Origin: an uncultured Clostridia bacterium
GTDB taxonomy: Bacteria; Bacillota; Clostridia; Christensenellales; CAG-917
Direction of reading: 5' to 3'
Length of the DNA stretch: 12,222 nucleotides
NCBI GenBank assembly: GCA_947589635.1
Contig: CANQCC010000041.1
Location: 1-12,222, forward strand
Shown here: one piece after another, positions 5,572 through 12,222 of the stretch
Position numbering within the stretch: the stretch's first letter is position 1
Layout of the letters: each line of letters starts with the position of its first letter
The notes under the pieces: model-generated
What the model saw: the letters and a program-made list of their open reading frames with translations, nothing else
What the model was told of the DNA's origin: nothing
The model's database searches: none
Position numbers and translations under genes: made by a program

Positions 5572-7293
5572 ATGTGCGGGATCGTCGGATATACGGGGTT
5601 TCAAAACGCCGAACATATTGTCATAGACGGGCTGAAAACGCTTGAATACAGGGGTTATGACAGCGCGGGGATAGCGCTTGTGGATGGCGAGATATCCGCC
5701 TTTAAGACGGCGGGACGCGTGCGCGCGCTGGAGGAGACTCTTCCCGCGGGGCTTTGGCACACGGCGATAGGTCATACGCGGTGGGCGACTCACGGCAAGC
5801 CGAGCGCGCTCAACGCGCATCCGCACTTGTCCTTCGACGGAAAAATTGCTGTCGTGCACAACGGCGTGCTTGAAAATCAACGGGAACTTACCGAGGAGCT
5901 GTCCACGCTTGGCATAGACCGCGTGTCCGAGACGGACAGCGAGCTTATCGCGCATATGCTCGCGCTTGAAGGCGGCGATATGCTTGAAGCGGTGCGGCAT
6001 GTGGGCGAAAGGCTTGAAGGCGCGGCGACTTTTCTTGCGGTGCGCGCGGGAGACTGCGCGATATACGCATACAGGCAAGGAGCTTCCATGGCGGTGGGCG
6101 AAGGAGAAGGCGAAAGTTTTGCGGCAAGCGACTCCCTTGCGCTGTCAAGATACATAAAGAAGGCGATCATGCTGTCGGACGGCGAATATGCAAAACTTAC
6201 CAAAAGCGGCGTGGAGATATATTTTGACGGCGAGCGCGTGACGAGGGCGCCCATATCCATCCGCAGGACTCCTCCCGGCGAATGCGTCTGCCATATGCGC
6301 GCGGAAATAGACGAGATCCCCGAAGCGCTTAAGCGCACCTTCAACAAAATAAACGAGAGCGCGGACGAGGAATTGCTCTCTCGCATAAGGGGAGCAAAGC
6401 GCATACTTCTCACGGGCTGCGGCACCGCGTATCACGCATGCCTTTACGGCAAAGCCATACTTGAAAAAACGCTGGACATAGCCGCGGAAGCTACCCCGGC
6501 AAGCGAGTTCGATCGCGTGCGACTAAAGGACGACTGTATAGCGATATGCGTGACTCAAAGCGGAGAGACGGCGGACGCGATAGACGCAATAAAGCGGTGC
6601 AAAAAAGAAAATATCTATACCGTCGCGCTTACAAACGTCGAGGAGAGCTACGCGGCGGCGCTTGCGGACAGAGCGCTTTTTCTCGACGCGGGCGCGGAGA
6701 TCGCCGTGGCGGCGACGAAGACCTACGATTGCCAATTGCTAGCGTTGTACATGCTGGCTAAAGCGGCAAGCGGCGACAAAATGACTTTATCCGAATTTGC
6801 CGCCCTAAAAGAGGAGGCGAGGCGCGCCCTGTCCCTCGACGAATTGTACGAGGACAGGATCGCCGACTCCAAACTGATGTTCATAGGCAAAGGCCTCGAT
6901 TGCGTGACCGCGCGGGAAGGGGCGCTGAAATTCAAGGAGATAACCTATAAACAGACGGACGCCTACCCCGCGGGCGAGCTGAAACACGGCACGGTCGCGC
7001 TTGTGGACGGAGGAGTCACAGTAATTGTTGTCGCTACGGCAAAGAGCGCAAAGTCCCGCATAGAAGCCGCGGTAAGCGAATTGAACTCCCGCGGCGCGTA
7101 TACTGTGGCGGTCAGCGCGGTGGGCGACGTCGGCGCAAAACGCACGCTTGAGATATCGGGCGACATAGGCGAGGAGCTGCTGCCCATCGTGGCGGCGATA
7201 CCCCTGCAAAATCTCGCGCTTACCACCTCGCTGTGCCTCGGGCTCAACCCGGACAAGCCGCGCAACCTCGCAAAGAGCGTGACCGTGATCTGA
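5572..7293 (+). CDS. glmS: Glutamine-fructose-6-phosphate aminotransferase (isomerising)
   Basis: Makes glucosamine-6-phosphate from fructose-6-phosphate and glutamine, the first step to UDP-GlcNAc for the cell wall. The N-terminal Ntn glutaminase domain begins MCGIVGY; Cys2 becomes the N-terminal nucleophile after Met removal, which fixes the start at 5572 (AGAGG six bases upstream) rather than ATGs at 5497 or 5528. Further motifs are RGYDSAG (27-33), HTRWATHG (68-75), NAHPH (81-85) and VVHNGVLEN (94-102). Two SIS domains follow: TGCGTAYHAC (281-290), TQSGETADA (328-336), ATKTYDCQ (381-388), EGALKFKEITY (449-459), AGELKHG (467-473). The C-terminus NPDKPRNLAKSVTV is the canonical isomerase tail. 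At 573 aa it is somewhat short (E. coli 609), mostly in loops. No glmS ribozyme is visible upstream. Confidence 0.97.
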   Translation: MCGIVGYTGFQNAEHIVIDGLKTLEYRGYDSAGIALVDGEISAFKTAGRVRALEETLPAGLWHTAIGHTRWATHGKPSALNAHPHLSFDGKIAVVHNGVLENQRELTEELSTLGIDRVSETDSELIAHMLALEGGDMLEAVRHVGERLEGAATFLAVRAGDCAIYAYRQGASMAVGEGEGESFAASDSLALSRYIKKAIMLSDGEYAKLTKSGVEIYFDGERVTRAPISIRRTPPGECVCHMRAEIDEIPEALKRTFNKINESADEELLSRIRGAKRILLTGCGTAYHACLYGKAILEKTLDIAAEATPASEFDRVRLKDDCIAICVTQSGETADAIDAIKRCKKENIYTVALTNVEESYAAALADRALFLDAGAEIAVAATKTYDCQLLALYMLAKAASGDKMTLSEFAALKEEARRALSLDELYEDRIADSKLMFIGKGLDCVTAREGALKFKEITYKQTDAYPAGELKHGTVALVDGGVTVIVVATAKSAKSRIEAAVSELNSRGAYTVAVSAVGDVGAKRTLEISGDIGEELLPIVAAIPLQNLALTTSLCLGLNPDKPRNLAKSVTVI

Positions 7294-7362
7294 GCGCTTT
7301 ATAAGCTGTCATACAAATTAAATATTGCCATATCTTTATCCCGATACGGCGGCACAAGACGA

Positions 7363-7391
7363 AAAAGACGGCGAAGTCATCGCCGTCTTTT
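7363..7391. terminator. Shared bidirectional terminator, glmS and ABM gene
   Basis: AAAAGACGGCG (7363-7373) pairs perfectly with CGCCGTCTTTT (7381-7391) around a 7-nt loop. The A-run on one side and the T-run on the other make it work on both strands. It lies between the convergent glmS and the leftward ABM gene. The rest of 7294-7508 shows nothing I can support as a gene. Confidence 0.92.
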
Positions 7392-7508
7392 AGTTGCAAT
7401 CTTACATTATAATATTGCCCGCTTTTATCGCCTTATTGTCGATAAAGTCCGCTTTCTTGCCATGCGCAGAATTGTAGATAGCTGTTCTGCATTGCCGTTT
7501 ATTATCTT

Positions 7509-7799
7509 TCAGATTTCGCGAAACTTTTGCACCTTCATCTTAAGGCGATACTTCTCACGCAGAGCGGCAATCTCTTTCATCATTGGGCTTTTATGGTGAA
7601 AATCGAGCGCTTCCTGACTTTCCCAAGCGTCGACAAGCAGCACGGTCTCGGGGTCGTCCATAGGCAGAAAATACTCGTAGCGCAAATTGCCCTCTTCGGC
7701 GCGGATCTTATCTACAAGACCGCTTGAGGTCATCTCTTCGGCGAACTTTCTCGCGCCGCCGTCCCTTCCCGTGTAGTAGATATTGACCGTAAACGCCAT
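7509..7799 (-). CDS. Antibiotic biosynthesis monooxygenase (ABM) family, quinol monooxygenase-like
   Basis: 96 aa, the usual size of the single-domain ABM/YgiN-type alpha-beta fold that works as a homodimer. Visible features are the N-terminal strand FTVNIYYTG, the LRYEYFLPMDDPETVLLVDAWESQEALDFHHKSPMMKEI core with the typical W/E and H residues on the F-x-E-x-W-x-s-xx-aLdaH pattern, and a final strand MKVQKF. These small enzymes oxidise quinols or aromatic substrates without a cofactor; the substrate here is unknown. It is last in the leftward cassette. Its AAGGAGGA Shine-Dalgarno overlaps the stop codon of the CMD-cupin gene, with 9 nt between, so the two are translationally coupled. Confidence 0.85.
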   Translation of the reverse strand: MAFTVNIYYTGRDGGARKFAEEMTSSGLVDKIRAEEGNLRYEYFLPMDDPETVLLVDAWESQEALDFHHKSPMMKEIAALREKYRLKMKVQKFREI

Positions 7800-7808
7800 A
7801 CGTCCTCC

Positions 7809-8561
7809 TTACGGCAATTTGTCGTATTCGCTTTGCTCGACGGGCTCAAGCCACTCGTTGGATGCGTTCTCGCCAGGGACCTCTATCGCAAGGTGGGAAA
7901 ACCAGCTGTCCTTCGCCGCGCCGTGCCAGTGCTTTACGCCCGCGGGGATGTTGACGCAGTCTCCCGGCCTCATCTCTATCGCGTCTTTGCCCCACTCTTG
8001 ATAATATCCTCTGCCCGCCACGCAGACGAGGATCTGTCCGCCGCCCTTGTCCGCATGATGGATATGCCAGTTGTTGCGACAGCGGGGCTCGAACGTGACG
8101 TTGAATATGCCCACCTGCTCTTTGGAAACGGGCGCGAGATAACTTTTGCCGCTGAAATATTGCTTGAAGCCGTCGTTGGGCGCGCCGATGGGAAAGATCA
8201 TGGCGTTTTCATGCGCCGCTCTGCCCTCGTCCGCGCTCTCCTCAGCCCAGACTTCCTTTGCCATATTGAAGACCGCCCACGCCTTTGGCCAGCCCGCATA
8301 AAACCCTACGTGTGTGACGACGGCGGCGATCTCCTTTCTTGTTACGCCCGCCCTTTTTGCGTTTTCAAGATGATATCTGAGCGAGGAGTCTGTGACCCCC
8401 GAAGCCATAAGCGCGACGACCGTGATAAGGCATCTCGTCTTATGGTCTATGTCCCGATTGTTCCAGTTCTCTCCAAAGAGGACGTCGTCGTTGAAGTGCG
8501 CGAAGTCGGGAGCAAATTTCCCAAGCGCCTTTCTTCCCGCGTCCTGCGTGATCTTTTCCAT
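7809..8561 (-). CDS. Carboxymuconolactone decarboxylase-like / cupin fusion protein
   Basis: 250 aa in two domains. The N-terminal CMD/AhpD-like helical domain (about 15-110) has R43-C44, the HLENAKRAGVTRKEI helix (64-78) and HVGFYAGWPKAW (84-95), typical of the gamma-CMD group; there is no CxxC pair, so AhpD-type disulfide reductase activity is unlikely. A C-terminal cupin (about 140-235) carries WHIHHADKGGGQ (H166, H168, H169, Q176) and AGVKHWHG (H211, H213), a metal site with Gln in place of the usual Glu. The fusion is common in Firmicutes and Bacteroidetes, next to flavodoxins and reductases; its reaction is not well defined. Start: AAGGAG eight bases upstream. It lies 130 nt after flavodoxin, with a small GGGC/GCCC hairpin but no terminator T-run between. 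Confidence 0.9.
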   Translation of the reverse strand: MEKITQDAGRKALGKFAPDFAHFNDDVLFGENWNNRDIDHKTRCLITVVALMASGVTDSSLRYHLENAKRAGVTRKEIAAVVTHVGFYAGWPKAWAVFNMAKEVWAEESADEGRAAHENAMIFPIGAPNDGFKQYFSGKSYLAPVSKEQVGIFNVTFEPRCRNNWHIHHADKGGGQILVCVAGRGYYQEWGKDAIEMRPGDCVNIPAGVKHWHGAAKDSWFSHLAIEVPGENASNEWLEPVEQSEYDKLP

Positions 8562-8691
8562 ATAGGTCTCCTTTTATGCTCTTAAGATTGCCCCGGGCCT
8601 TTAGCCCGCAAGCAAGCGCGTCGTTTGCTCTTCCGCTTACAGGTCTTGTCCATTCGCCCGAAAGGGAAGACTGCTTGGTTTTGTGGGCGAG

Positions 8692-9171
8692 TTACAGGTC
8701 AATGCCGCTCACCCAGGCTTTGATCGCGCTTTCGCTCGCTCCGTTTATAAGTTTTCCGCCCTTCCATATCGCGCGCGGAGCGCAAGGCTTGAGGTCGCCT
8801 TCCGTCTTTCCGAGGCCGCTGCCGCCGCTCGTCGCAAACAGCACGATCTCCTTGCCCGAAAAGTCGTAGCTTTCAAGGAAAGTCTTGATTATCGTGGGCG
8901 CGGTATACCACCAGATGGGAAAGCCTATAAACACCGCGTCATAGTCCGCAATATTTCCAATGCGGCTTGAAATTTCGGGACGCGAAGACGCGTCCTTCAT
9001 CTCAACGGTGGAGCGGCTGTTTTTATCCGTCCAATCAAGGTCCGCGTCTGTGTAGGGCGTCTTTGGCACGATCTCAAACAGGTCCGCGCCCAAAACTTTC
9101 GCCACCGCGATCGCCGTGCGCTTTGTGACACCGCTCGCGGAAAAATACGCCGTCAGAATCTTTTTGCTCAT
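8692..9171 (-). CDS. Flavodoxin
   Basis: 159 aa, FMN-binding electron carrier of the flavodoxin_4 type. The phosphate loop SASGVTKR (11-18) follows the first strand KKILTAYF; GFPIWWYTAPTIIKTFLESYDFSGK (83-107) provides the aromatic residues that stack on the isoalloxazine; LFATSGGSGLGKT (111-123) is the third FMN-contact loop. It is cytoplasmic, with no signal peptide. First gene of the leftward flavodoxin/CMD-cupin/ABM cassette. The start at 9171 has a GGAGG Shine-Dalgarno and its own promoter at 9239-9267. It probably feeds electrons to a partner oxidoreductase not encoded in the window. Confidence 0.92.
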   Translation of the reverse strand: MSKKILTAYFSASGVTKRTAIAVAKVLGADLFEIVPKTPYTDADLDWTDKNSRSTVEMKDASSRPEISSRIGNIADYDAVFIGFPIWWYTAPTIIKTFLESYDFSGKEIVLFATSGGSGLGKTEGDLKPCAPRAIWKGGKLINGASESAIKAWVSGIDL

Positions 9172-9238
9172 ATCCTGCCTCCTTAACCTTAATTTATATC
9201 TGATTTTATAAAGTTCAAGCCATAATATCCCTCGTTAT

Positions 9239-9267
9239 ATTTTAGCAAACTTATAAGGCCATTTCAA
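9239..9267 (-). promoter_or_regulatory. Sigma-A promoter of the flavodoxin cassette
   Basis: On the minus strand TTGAAA (9262-9267), 17-nt spacer, TAAAAT (9239-9244), about 67 nt before the start codon. A loose inverted repeat (TATAAAGTT at 9206-9214 against AACTTATA at 9248-9255) brackets the -10 region and might bind a regulator, but it is imperfect. Confidence 0.75.
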
Positions 9268-9328
9268 TGCAAAACGCAAGAAATTTGCCCTATTTTGCCG
9301 CAGGAGTCGCCGCCCCTGCCCCTCCTGT

Positions 9329-9359
9329 CGCCGCGAGATTTCGGCTTGGGAGCGCGGCG
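9329..9359. other. GC-rich inverted repeat between divergent promoters
   Basis: CGCCGCG (9329-9335) pairs with CGCGGCG (9353-9359). No T-run follows on either strand, so it is not a terminator. It lies between the flavodoxin and pyrG promoters in the 378-bp gap. Function unknown; possibly chance in GC-rich sequence. Confidence 0.3.
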
Positions 9360-9392
9360 GAAAAATTTTGACAAAAAATTTGCGCGCAGAAG

Positions 9393-9421
9393 TTGACAGC
9401 GGCAAATCGCTGTGCTATATT
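9393..9421 (+). promoter_or_regulatory. Sigma-A promoter of pyrG
   Basis: TTGACA (9393-9398), 17-nt spacer, TATATT (9416-9421). The expected start is near 9428-9429, where the transcript would read G followed by five U. This differs from the GGGC start of the known CTP-sensing pyrG leaders of Bacillus. Confidence 0.88.
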
Positions 9422-9451
9422 TATACCTGTTTTTGAATATGCTATGCGAAT

Positions 9452-9503
9452 GGCGATTTTTTCTTAGGAGCGAAAACTCCTAAAAAAAAACGCCTTTTTT
9501 TAT
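9452..9503 (+). terminator. Intrinsic terminator in the pyrG leader (probable attenuator)
   Basis: GGCG (9452-9455) pairs with CGCC (9491-9494); T9457-T9462 pair with A9485-A9490; after a C-A mismatch, TTAGGAG (9464-9470) pairs with CTCCTAA (9477-9483) around CGAAAA. Seven Ts, an A and more Ts follow. It lies between the promoter and the pyrG start (9550), so it must be passed or disrupted to express pyrG. The leader has no obvious competing antiterminator stem apart from the U-run near the 5' end, which could pair with the nine-A stretch (9482-9490). Confidence 0.85.
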
Positions 9504-9510
9504 TTGTTTA

Positions 9511-9545
9511 CCCCCCCTCAAAAGGGCAAAAAAGGCGGCGGAGGG
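9511..9545 (+). promoter_or_regulatory. C-tract that can pair with the pyrG Shine-Dalgarno
   Basis: Seven Cs and TC (9511-9519) can pair with GAGGG (9541-9545) of the pyrG ribosome-binding site, or with the nearer GGG (9523-9525). Pairing with the former would hide the Shine-Dalgarno. This suggests a second, translational layer of control after the leader terminator; it is inference from complementarity only. Confidence 0.35.
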
Positions 9546-9549
9546 AGCT

Positions 9550-11136
9550 ATGACAAAGTACATTTTCGTGACAGGCGGCGTGGTATCGGGCCTCGGCAAA
9601 GGAATAGTCGCGGCGTCGCTTGGCAGACTGCTGAAGTTGCGCGGATACAAGGTAGCGGCGCAAAAGTTCGACCCGTATATGAACATCGACCCGGGCACGA
9701 TGAATCCCACTCAGCACGGCGAAGTTTTCGTGACCCGCGACGGCGCGGAGACCGACCTAGACCTCGGACACTACGAGCGCTTTATAGACGAGGATCTTAC
9801 CAAATTTTCAAACCTCACAAGCGGCAAAGTGTATTGGAGCGTGCTAAACAAGGAGAGGGCGGGCGAATACCTCGGCCAGACCGTGCAGATAATTCCTCAC
9901 GTCACAAACGAGATAAAAAGCTTCATCGTCAAAAACGTCGAGGCGACGGGCGCTGACGTGCTTATCACAGAGATCGGCGGCACGATCGGCGACATAGAAT
10001 CGCAACCCTTCCTTGAGGCGATACGCCAATTTTCATTGGAAGTGGGAAGAAAGAATTGTCTGTTTATCCACGTTTGCCTTGTGCCCTACATCAGCGGCTC
10101 GGACGAATACAAGTCCAAACCCGCGCAGCACTCCACAAAGGAGCTGCAGGCCATGGGCATAGCCCCCGACATAATCATAACGCGCTCGGACGACGACTGC
10201 GGCGAGGCGATACGCAAAAAAATTGCGCTGTTCTGCAACGTCAAAGAGGATTGCGTTATCGCAAACACCACCGCGGACTGCCTGTACGAAGTGCCTATGA
10301 TGCTGCATAAAAACGGCCTTGACAGAGTCGTCTGCCGCGAACTCGGCCTCAAAAACAAGTGCGACCTGACCCCATGGAAGGCGATGATAAAGGACATCCA
10401 TTCAAGAAAGGGCTTTACGGACATCGCGATAGTCGGCAAATACGTCGCTTTGCACGACTCCTATCTGTCAATAGTGGAATCCCTCAACCACGCCTCCTAC
10501 GCCTGCCACACCAACGTCAGGCTGCGCTGGGTGGACAGCGAGGAGATCACCGCCGCCAACGTCAAGGAAAAACTTAAGGGCATCCAGGGAGTCCTCGTCC
10601 CGGGCGGCTTCGGCATAAGAGGTACTGAGGGCATGATAGAGGCGTGCCGCTATGCGCGCGAAAACGCCATCCCCTACTTCGGCATATGCCTCGGCATGCA
10701 GATAGCCGTCATCGAATACGCAAGAAACGTCGCCGGCATTGCCGACGCCACAAGCGGCGAGTTCAAAAAGAGCGGCTCCCACGTGATAGACCTCATGCCC
10801 GACCAGAACGGCAAAAAACTTGGCGGGACCATGCGCCTCGGCGCCTATCCCTGCGTCATCAAGGAGGGCACGTTGATGCAAAAAGCGTACGGCGCGCAAG
10901 AGATAGAGGAGCGCCACCGCCACCGCTATGAGTTCAACAACGACTTCCGCGACAGGCTGACCGACGCAGGACTTGTGATAAGCGGCACCTCCCCCGACGG
11001 CGTGATAGTCGAAACCGTAGAGGCCCCCTCCGACGCATTCTTCATCGGCGTGCAATTCCATCCCGAATTCACCTCCCGCCCCAACCACGCCAACCCGCTC
11101 TTCCGCGAGTTTGTCGCCGCCGCCAAGGCAAAATAG
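9550..11136 (+). CDS. pyrG: CTP synthase
   Basis: 528 aa. Converts UTP, ATP and glutamine to CTP, the last step of pyrimidine nucleotide synthesis. The N-terminal synthetase domain (1-265) begins KYIFVTGGVVSGLGKGI with the P-loop-like motif, then KFDPYMNIDPGTMNPTQHGEVFVT (39-62), DLDLGHYERF (69-78) and ITEIGGTIGDIES (139-151). The class I glutaminase domain (about 290-528) has the oxyanion loop PGGFGIRG (351-358), nucleophile Cys380 in FGICLGMQ, and the catalytic pair His504/Glu506 in FHPEF. All key residues are present and length is normal. GGAGGG lies five bases before ATG. It stands alone here, with its own promoter, leader terminator and downstream terminator. Confidence 0.98.
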   Translation: MTKYIFVTGGVVSGLGKGIVAASLGRLLKLRGYKVAAQKFDPYMNIDPGTMNPTQHGEVFVTRDGAETDLDLGHYERFIDEDLTKFSNLTSGKVYWSVLNKERAGEYLGQTVQIIPHVTNEIKSFIVKNVEATGADVLITEIGGTIGDIESQPFLEAIRQFSLEVGRKNCLFIHVCLVPYISGSDEYKSKPAQHSTKELQAMGIAPDIIITRSDDDCGEAIRKKIALFCNVKEDCVIANTTADCLYEVPMMLHKNGLDRVVCRELGLKNKCDLTPWKAMIKDIHSRKGFTDIAIVGKYVALHDSYLSIVESLNHASYACHTNVRLRWVDSEEITAANVKEKLKGIQGVLVPGGFGIRGTEGMIEACRYARENAIPYFGICLGMQIAVIEYARNVAGIADATSGEFKKSGSHVIDLMPDQNGKKLGGTMRLGAYPCVIKEGTLMQKAYGAQEIEERHRHRYEFNNDFRDRLTDAGLVISGTSPDGVIVETVEAPSDAFFIGVQFHPEFTSRPNHANPLFREFVAAAKAK

Positions 11137-11178
11137 GCGGCAATTTTCAAGCCAATCTAATATTTTATATACACCTAC

Positions 11179-11213
11179 AGAAAAATATCGGACATTTTGT
11201 TCGATATTTTTCT
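11179..11213 (+). terminator. Intrinsic terminator of pyrG
   Basis: A 16-bp stem (one G-T wobble): 11179-11194 with 11198-11213, loop TTT. The 5' arm is A-rich (AGAAAAATATCG) and the 3' arm U-rich (CGATATTTTTCT), followed by TT and Cs. It may also terminate the other strand. Confidence 0.8.
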
Positions 11214-11222
11214 TTCCCGCGG

Positions 11223-11251
11223 TTGACACATTCCGCGCTATTTATTAAAAT
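11223..11251 (+). promoter_or_regulatory. Sigma-A promoter of the lipid kinase gene
   Basis: TTGACA (11223-11228), 17-nt spacer, TAAAAT (11246-11251), 19 nt before the start codon. It directly follows the pyrG terminator, so the leader is very short and the gene is independently transcribed. Confidence 0.85.
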
Positions 11252-11270
11252 ATACTTAAAGGAGTACATT

Positions 11271-12140
11271 ATGTTTCATATCATAGTTAACCCCATCGGG
11301 GGCAAAGGCAAGACGATAAAGGCGCTGGAGCGCGTAAAGGATATCCTTTCCGAGCGCGGAGAGGAGTTTGAAATTCACGAGACTCAGCACAAAGGACACG
11401 CGACGGAGATCGCTCGCGACCTCAGCGCGCAGCCGGACACGAAACTTATCGTACTTGGCGGAGACGGCAGCTTCAACGAGGTGCTAAACGGCATAGAAAA
11501 CTTCGAAAACATAACGTTGGGACTTGTGCCCTGCGGCACGGGCAACGACTTTGTGGCGGCGTCCGGACATCCCCAAAAGACGGACGAGGCGATGAAAGTC
11601 ATACTTGACGGCAACGTCTCCTATATAGACTTCATCCAGCTTGACGACCGCCGCGCCCTCAACGTGCTCGGCGCGGGCATGGACGTCGACGTGTTGCTGA
11701 AATATGCCGAGATGAAGCCCTTCCACGGCAAGGTCAAATATTATGCCTCGTTGTTCTGGGTGCTCGCGCATCCCAAGTGGCACCATATGAAATTTACCAT
11801 CGACGGCGAGGAACTTGGCGAGCGCAGCGTATTTATGATCGGCATAGGCAACGGCAAAAGCATCGGCGGCGGCATCCCCATCTGCCCCGGCGCGGTCGTT
11901 GACGACGGCAAGCTGAGCATAGTGGTTGTCAACGAGATGAAAAAGAGCCGTATCCCCATCGAACTCCCCGGCTTTTTGAAGGCAAAACACGTCAATAAAC
12001 CCTACACCGAAGTCTTCGAAGGCAAAGAAGTCAAAATCGAAGTGCTCGACGACAGCAAATTCGAAGCCGACGGCGAAATCTTCGGCGGCTCTGAAATCAA
12101 TTGTCATATCGTCACCAACCAACTTAAAGTATACAGGTAG
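11271..12140 (+). CDS. Diacylglycerol kinase family lipid kinase (YegS/DgkB-like)
   Basis: 289 aa. ATP-dependent lipid kinase of the DAGK catalytic fold, acting at the inner membrane face; in Gram-positives the family recycles diacylglycerol from lipoteichoic acid synthesis or phosphorylates related lipids. Motifs are NPIGGKGK near the N-terminus, LGGDGSFNEVLNGI (the GGDGT-type nucleotide site), PCGTGNDF, and the C-terminal FEADGE with the conserved Asp-Gly-Glu. The metal/structural segment ICPGAVVDDGKLSIVVV is also present. I chose ATG 11271 because AAAGGAG lies six bases upstream; a TTG-started reading from 11223 would begin in the -35 box. The exact lipid substrate cannot be told from sequence. 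Confidence 0.93.
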   Translation: MFHIIVNPIGGKGKTIKALERVKDILSERGEEFEIHETQHKGHATEIARDLSAQPDTKLIVLGGDGSFNEVLNGIENFENITLGLVPCGTGNDFVAASGHPQKTDEAMKVILDGNVSYIDFIQLDDRRALNVLGAGMDVDVLLKYAEMKPFHGKVKYYASLFWVLAHPKWHHMKFTIDGEELGERSVFMIGIGNGKSIGGGIPICPGAVVDDGKLSIVVVNEMKKSRIPIELPGFLKAKHVNKPYTEVFEGKEVKIEVLDDSKFEADGEIFGGSEINCHIVTNQLKVYR

Positions 12141-12148
12141 AAGCGGGG

Positions 12149-12191
12149 CTCCTCGCCCCTCCCCTCGGCAAATGGCGTTACGCCCTTTGCA
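12149..12191. other. Two adjacent hairpins downstream of the lipid kinase
   Basis: GGGGC/GCCCC (near 12146-12160) and GCAAA-GGCG / CGCC-TTTGC (12169-12191, one mismatch, loop TTA). Neither is followed by a T-run, so they are not standard intrinsic terminators. The remaining bases to the window end hold no gene I can support. Confidence 0.35.
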
Positions 12192-12222
12192 AACCCGTGC
12201 TAAAAACGCGAGCTCGGCAATC

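Noticed and set aside
7402..7510. Minus-strand frame of about 35 codons with plausible composition ending near 7402
   Set aside because: No start codon with a ribosome-binding site and no recognisable family; at most a gene remnant, which I cannot support.
9329..9359. GC-rich hairpin as a terminator for flavodoxin or pyrG
   Set aside because: It lies upstream of both genes and has no T-run on either strand.
10468..11229. 253-aa minus-strand frame opposite pyrG
   Set aside because: Shadow of pyrG; its composition (Gly/Val/His/Ala-rich) is a product of reading the opposite strand.

Overview
The window looks like a chromosomal housekeeping segment of a Gram-positive Clostridia/Firmicutes-type bacterium, probably an uncultured gut lineage. 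The signs are strong Shine-Dalgarno sites (GGAGG/AAAGGAG) before almost every gene, near-consensus sigma-A promoters (TTGACA with 17-18 nt spacing) in AT-rich gaps between GC-richer genes, frequent AUA codons, and typical Firmicutes proteins (rplM-rpsI pair, YegS-type lipid kinase, CMD-cupin fusion). No phage, IS, CRISPR array, tRNA or rRNA was recognised. The lineage is inferred from style only.

Layout. Bases 1-401 hold no convincing gene but are dense in secondary structure. Two 100-nt copies of one structured element lie exactly 132 nt apart, and their stems differ by compensatory base changes. The second copy sits inside a very long hairpin that ends both strands next to rpsI. Leftward from there lie rpsI and rplM (one transcript, clear promoter at 1389-1417, structured leader) and then a GH31 glycosidase (1485-3566). 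The GH31 gene is divergent from a rightward O-antigen ligase/Wzy-like membrane protein (3757-5463) with a long acidic tail. A compact terminator hairpin and then glmS follow (5572-7293). A shared bidirectional terminator (7363-7391) separates glmS from a leftward redox/stress-type cassette: flavodoxin, CMD-cupin fusion and an ABM-type monooxygenase. To the right, pyrG has a strong promoter and a leader with an intrinsic terminator ahead of the start codon (a probable attenuator), followed by its own terminator. A lipid (diacylglycerol-type) kinase with its own promoter ends the window.

How they work together. Most genes are separately controlled housekeeping functions: translation (rplM, rpsI), amino-sugar supply for the wall (glmS), CTP supply (pyrG), lipid recycling (lipid kinase) and surface polysaccharide (Wzy-like). 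GlmS, PyrG and the Wzy-like protein all feed envelope synthesis, but nothing shows co-regulation. The leftward three-gene cassette at 7509-9171 is the only accessory-looking operon.

Most worth a second look: the covarying tandem element at 146-377, the pyrG leader attenuator, and the low-complexity tail on the Wzy-like protein. No defence or other clearly new protein system was found.
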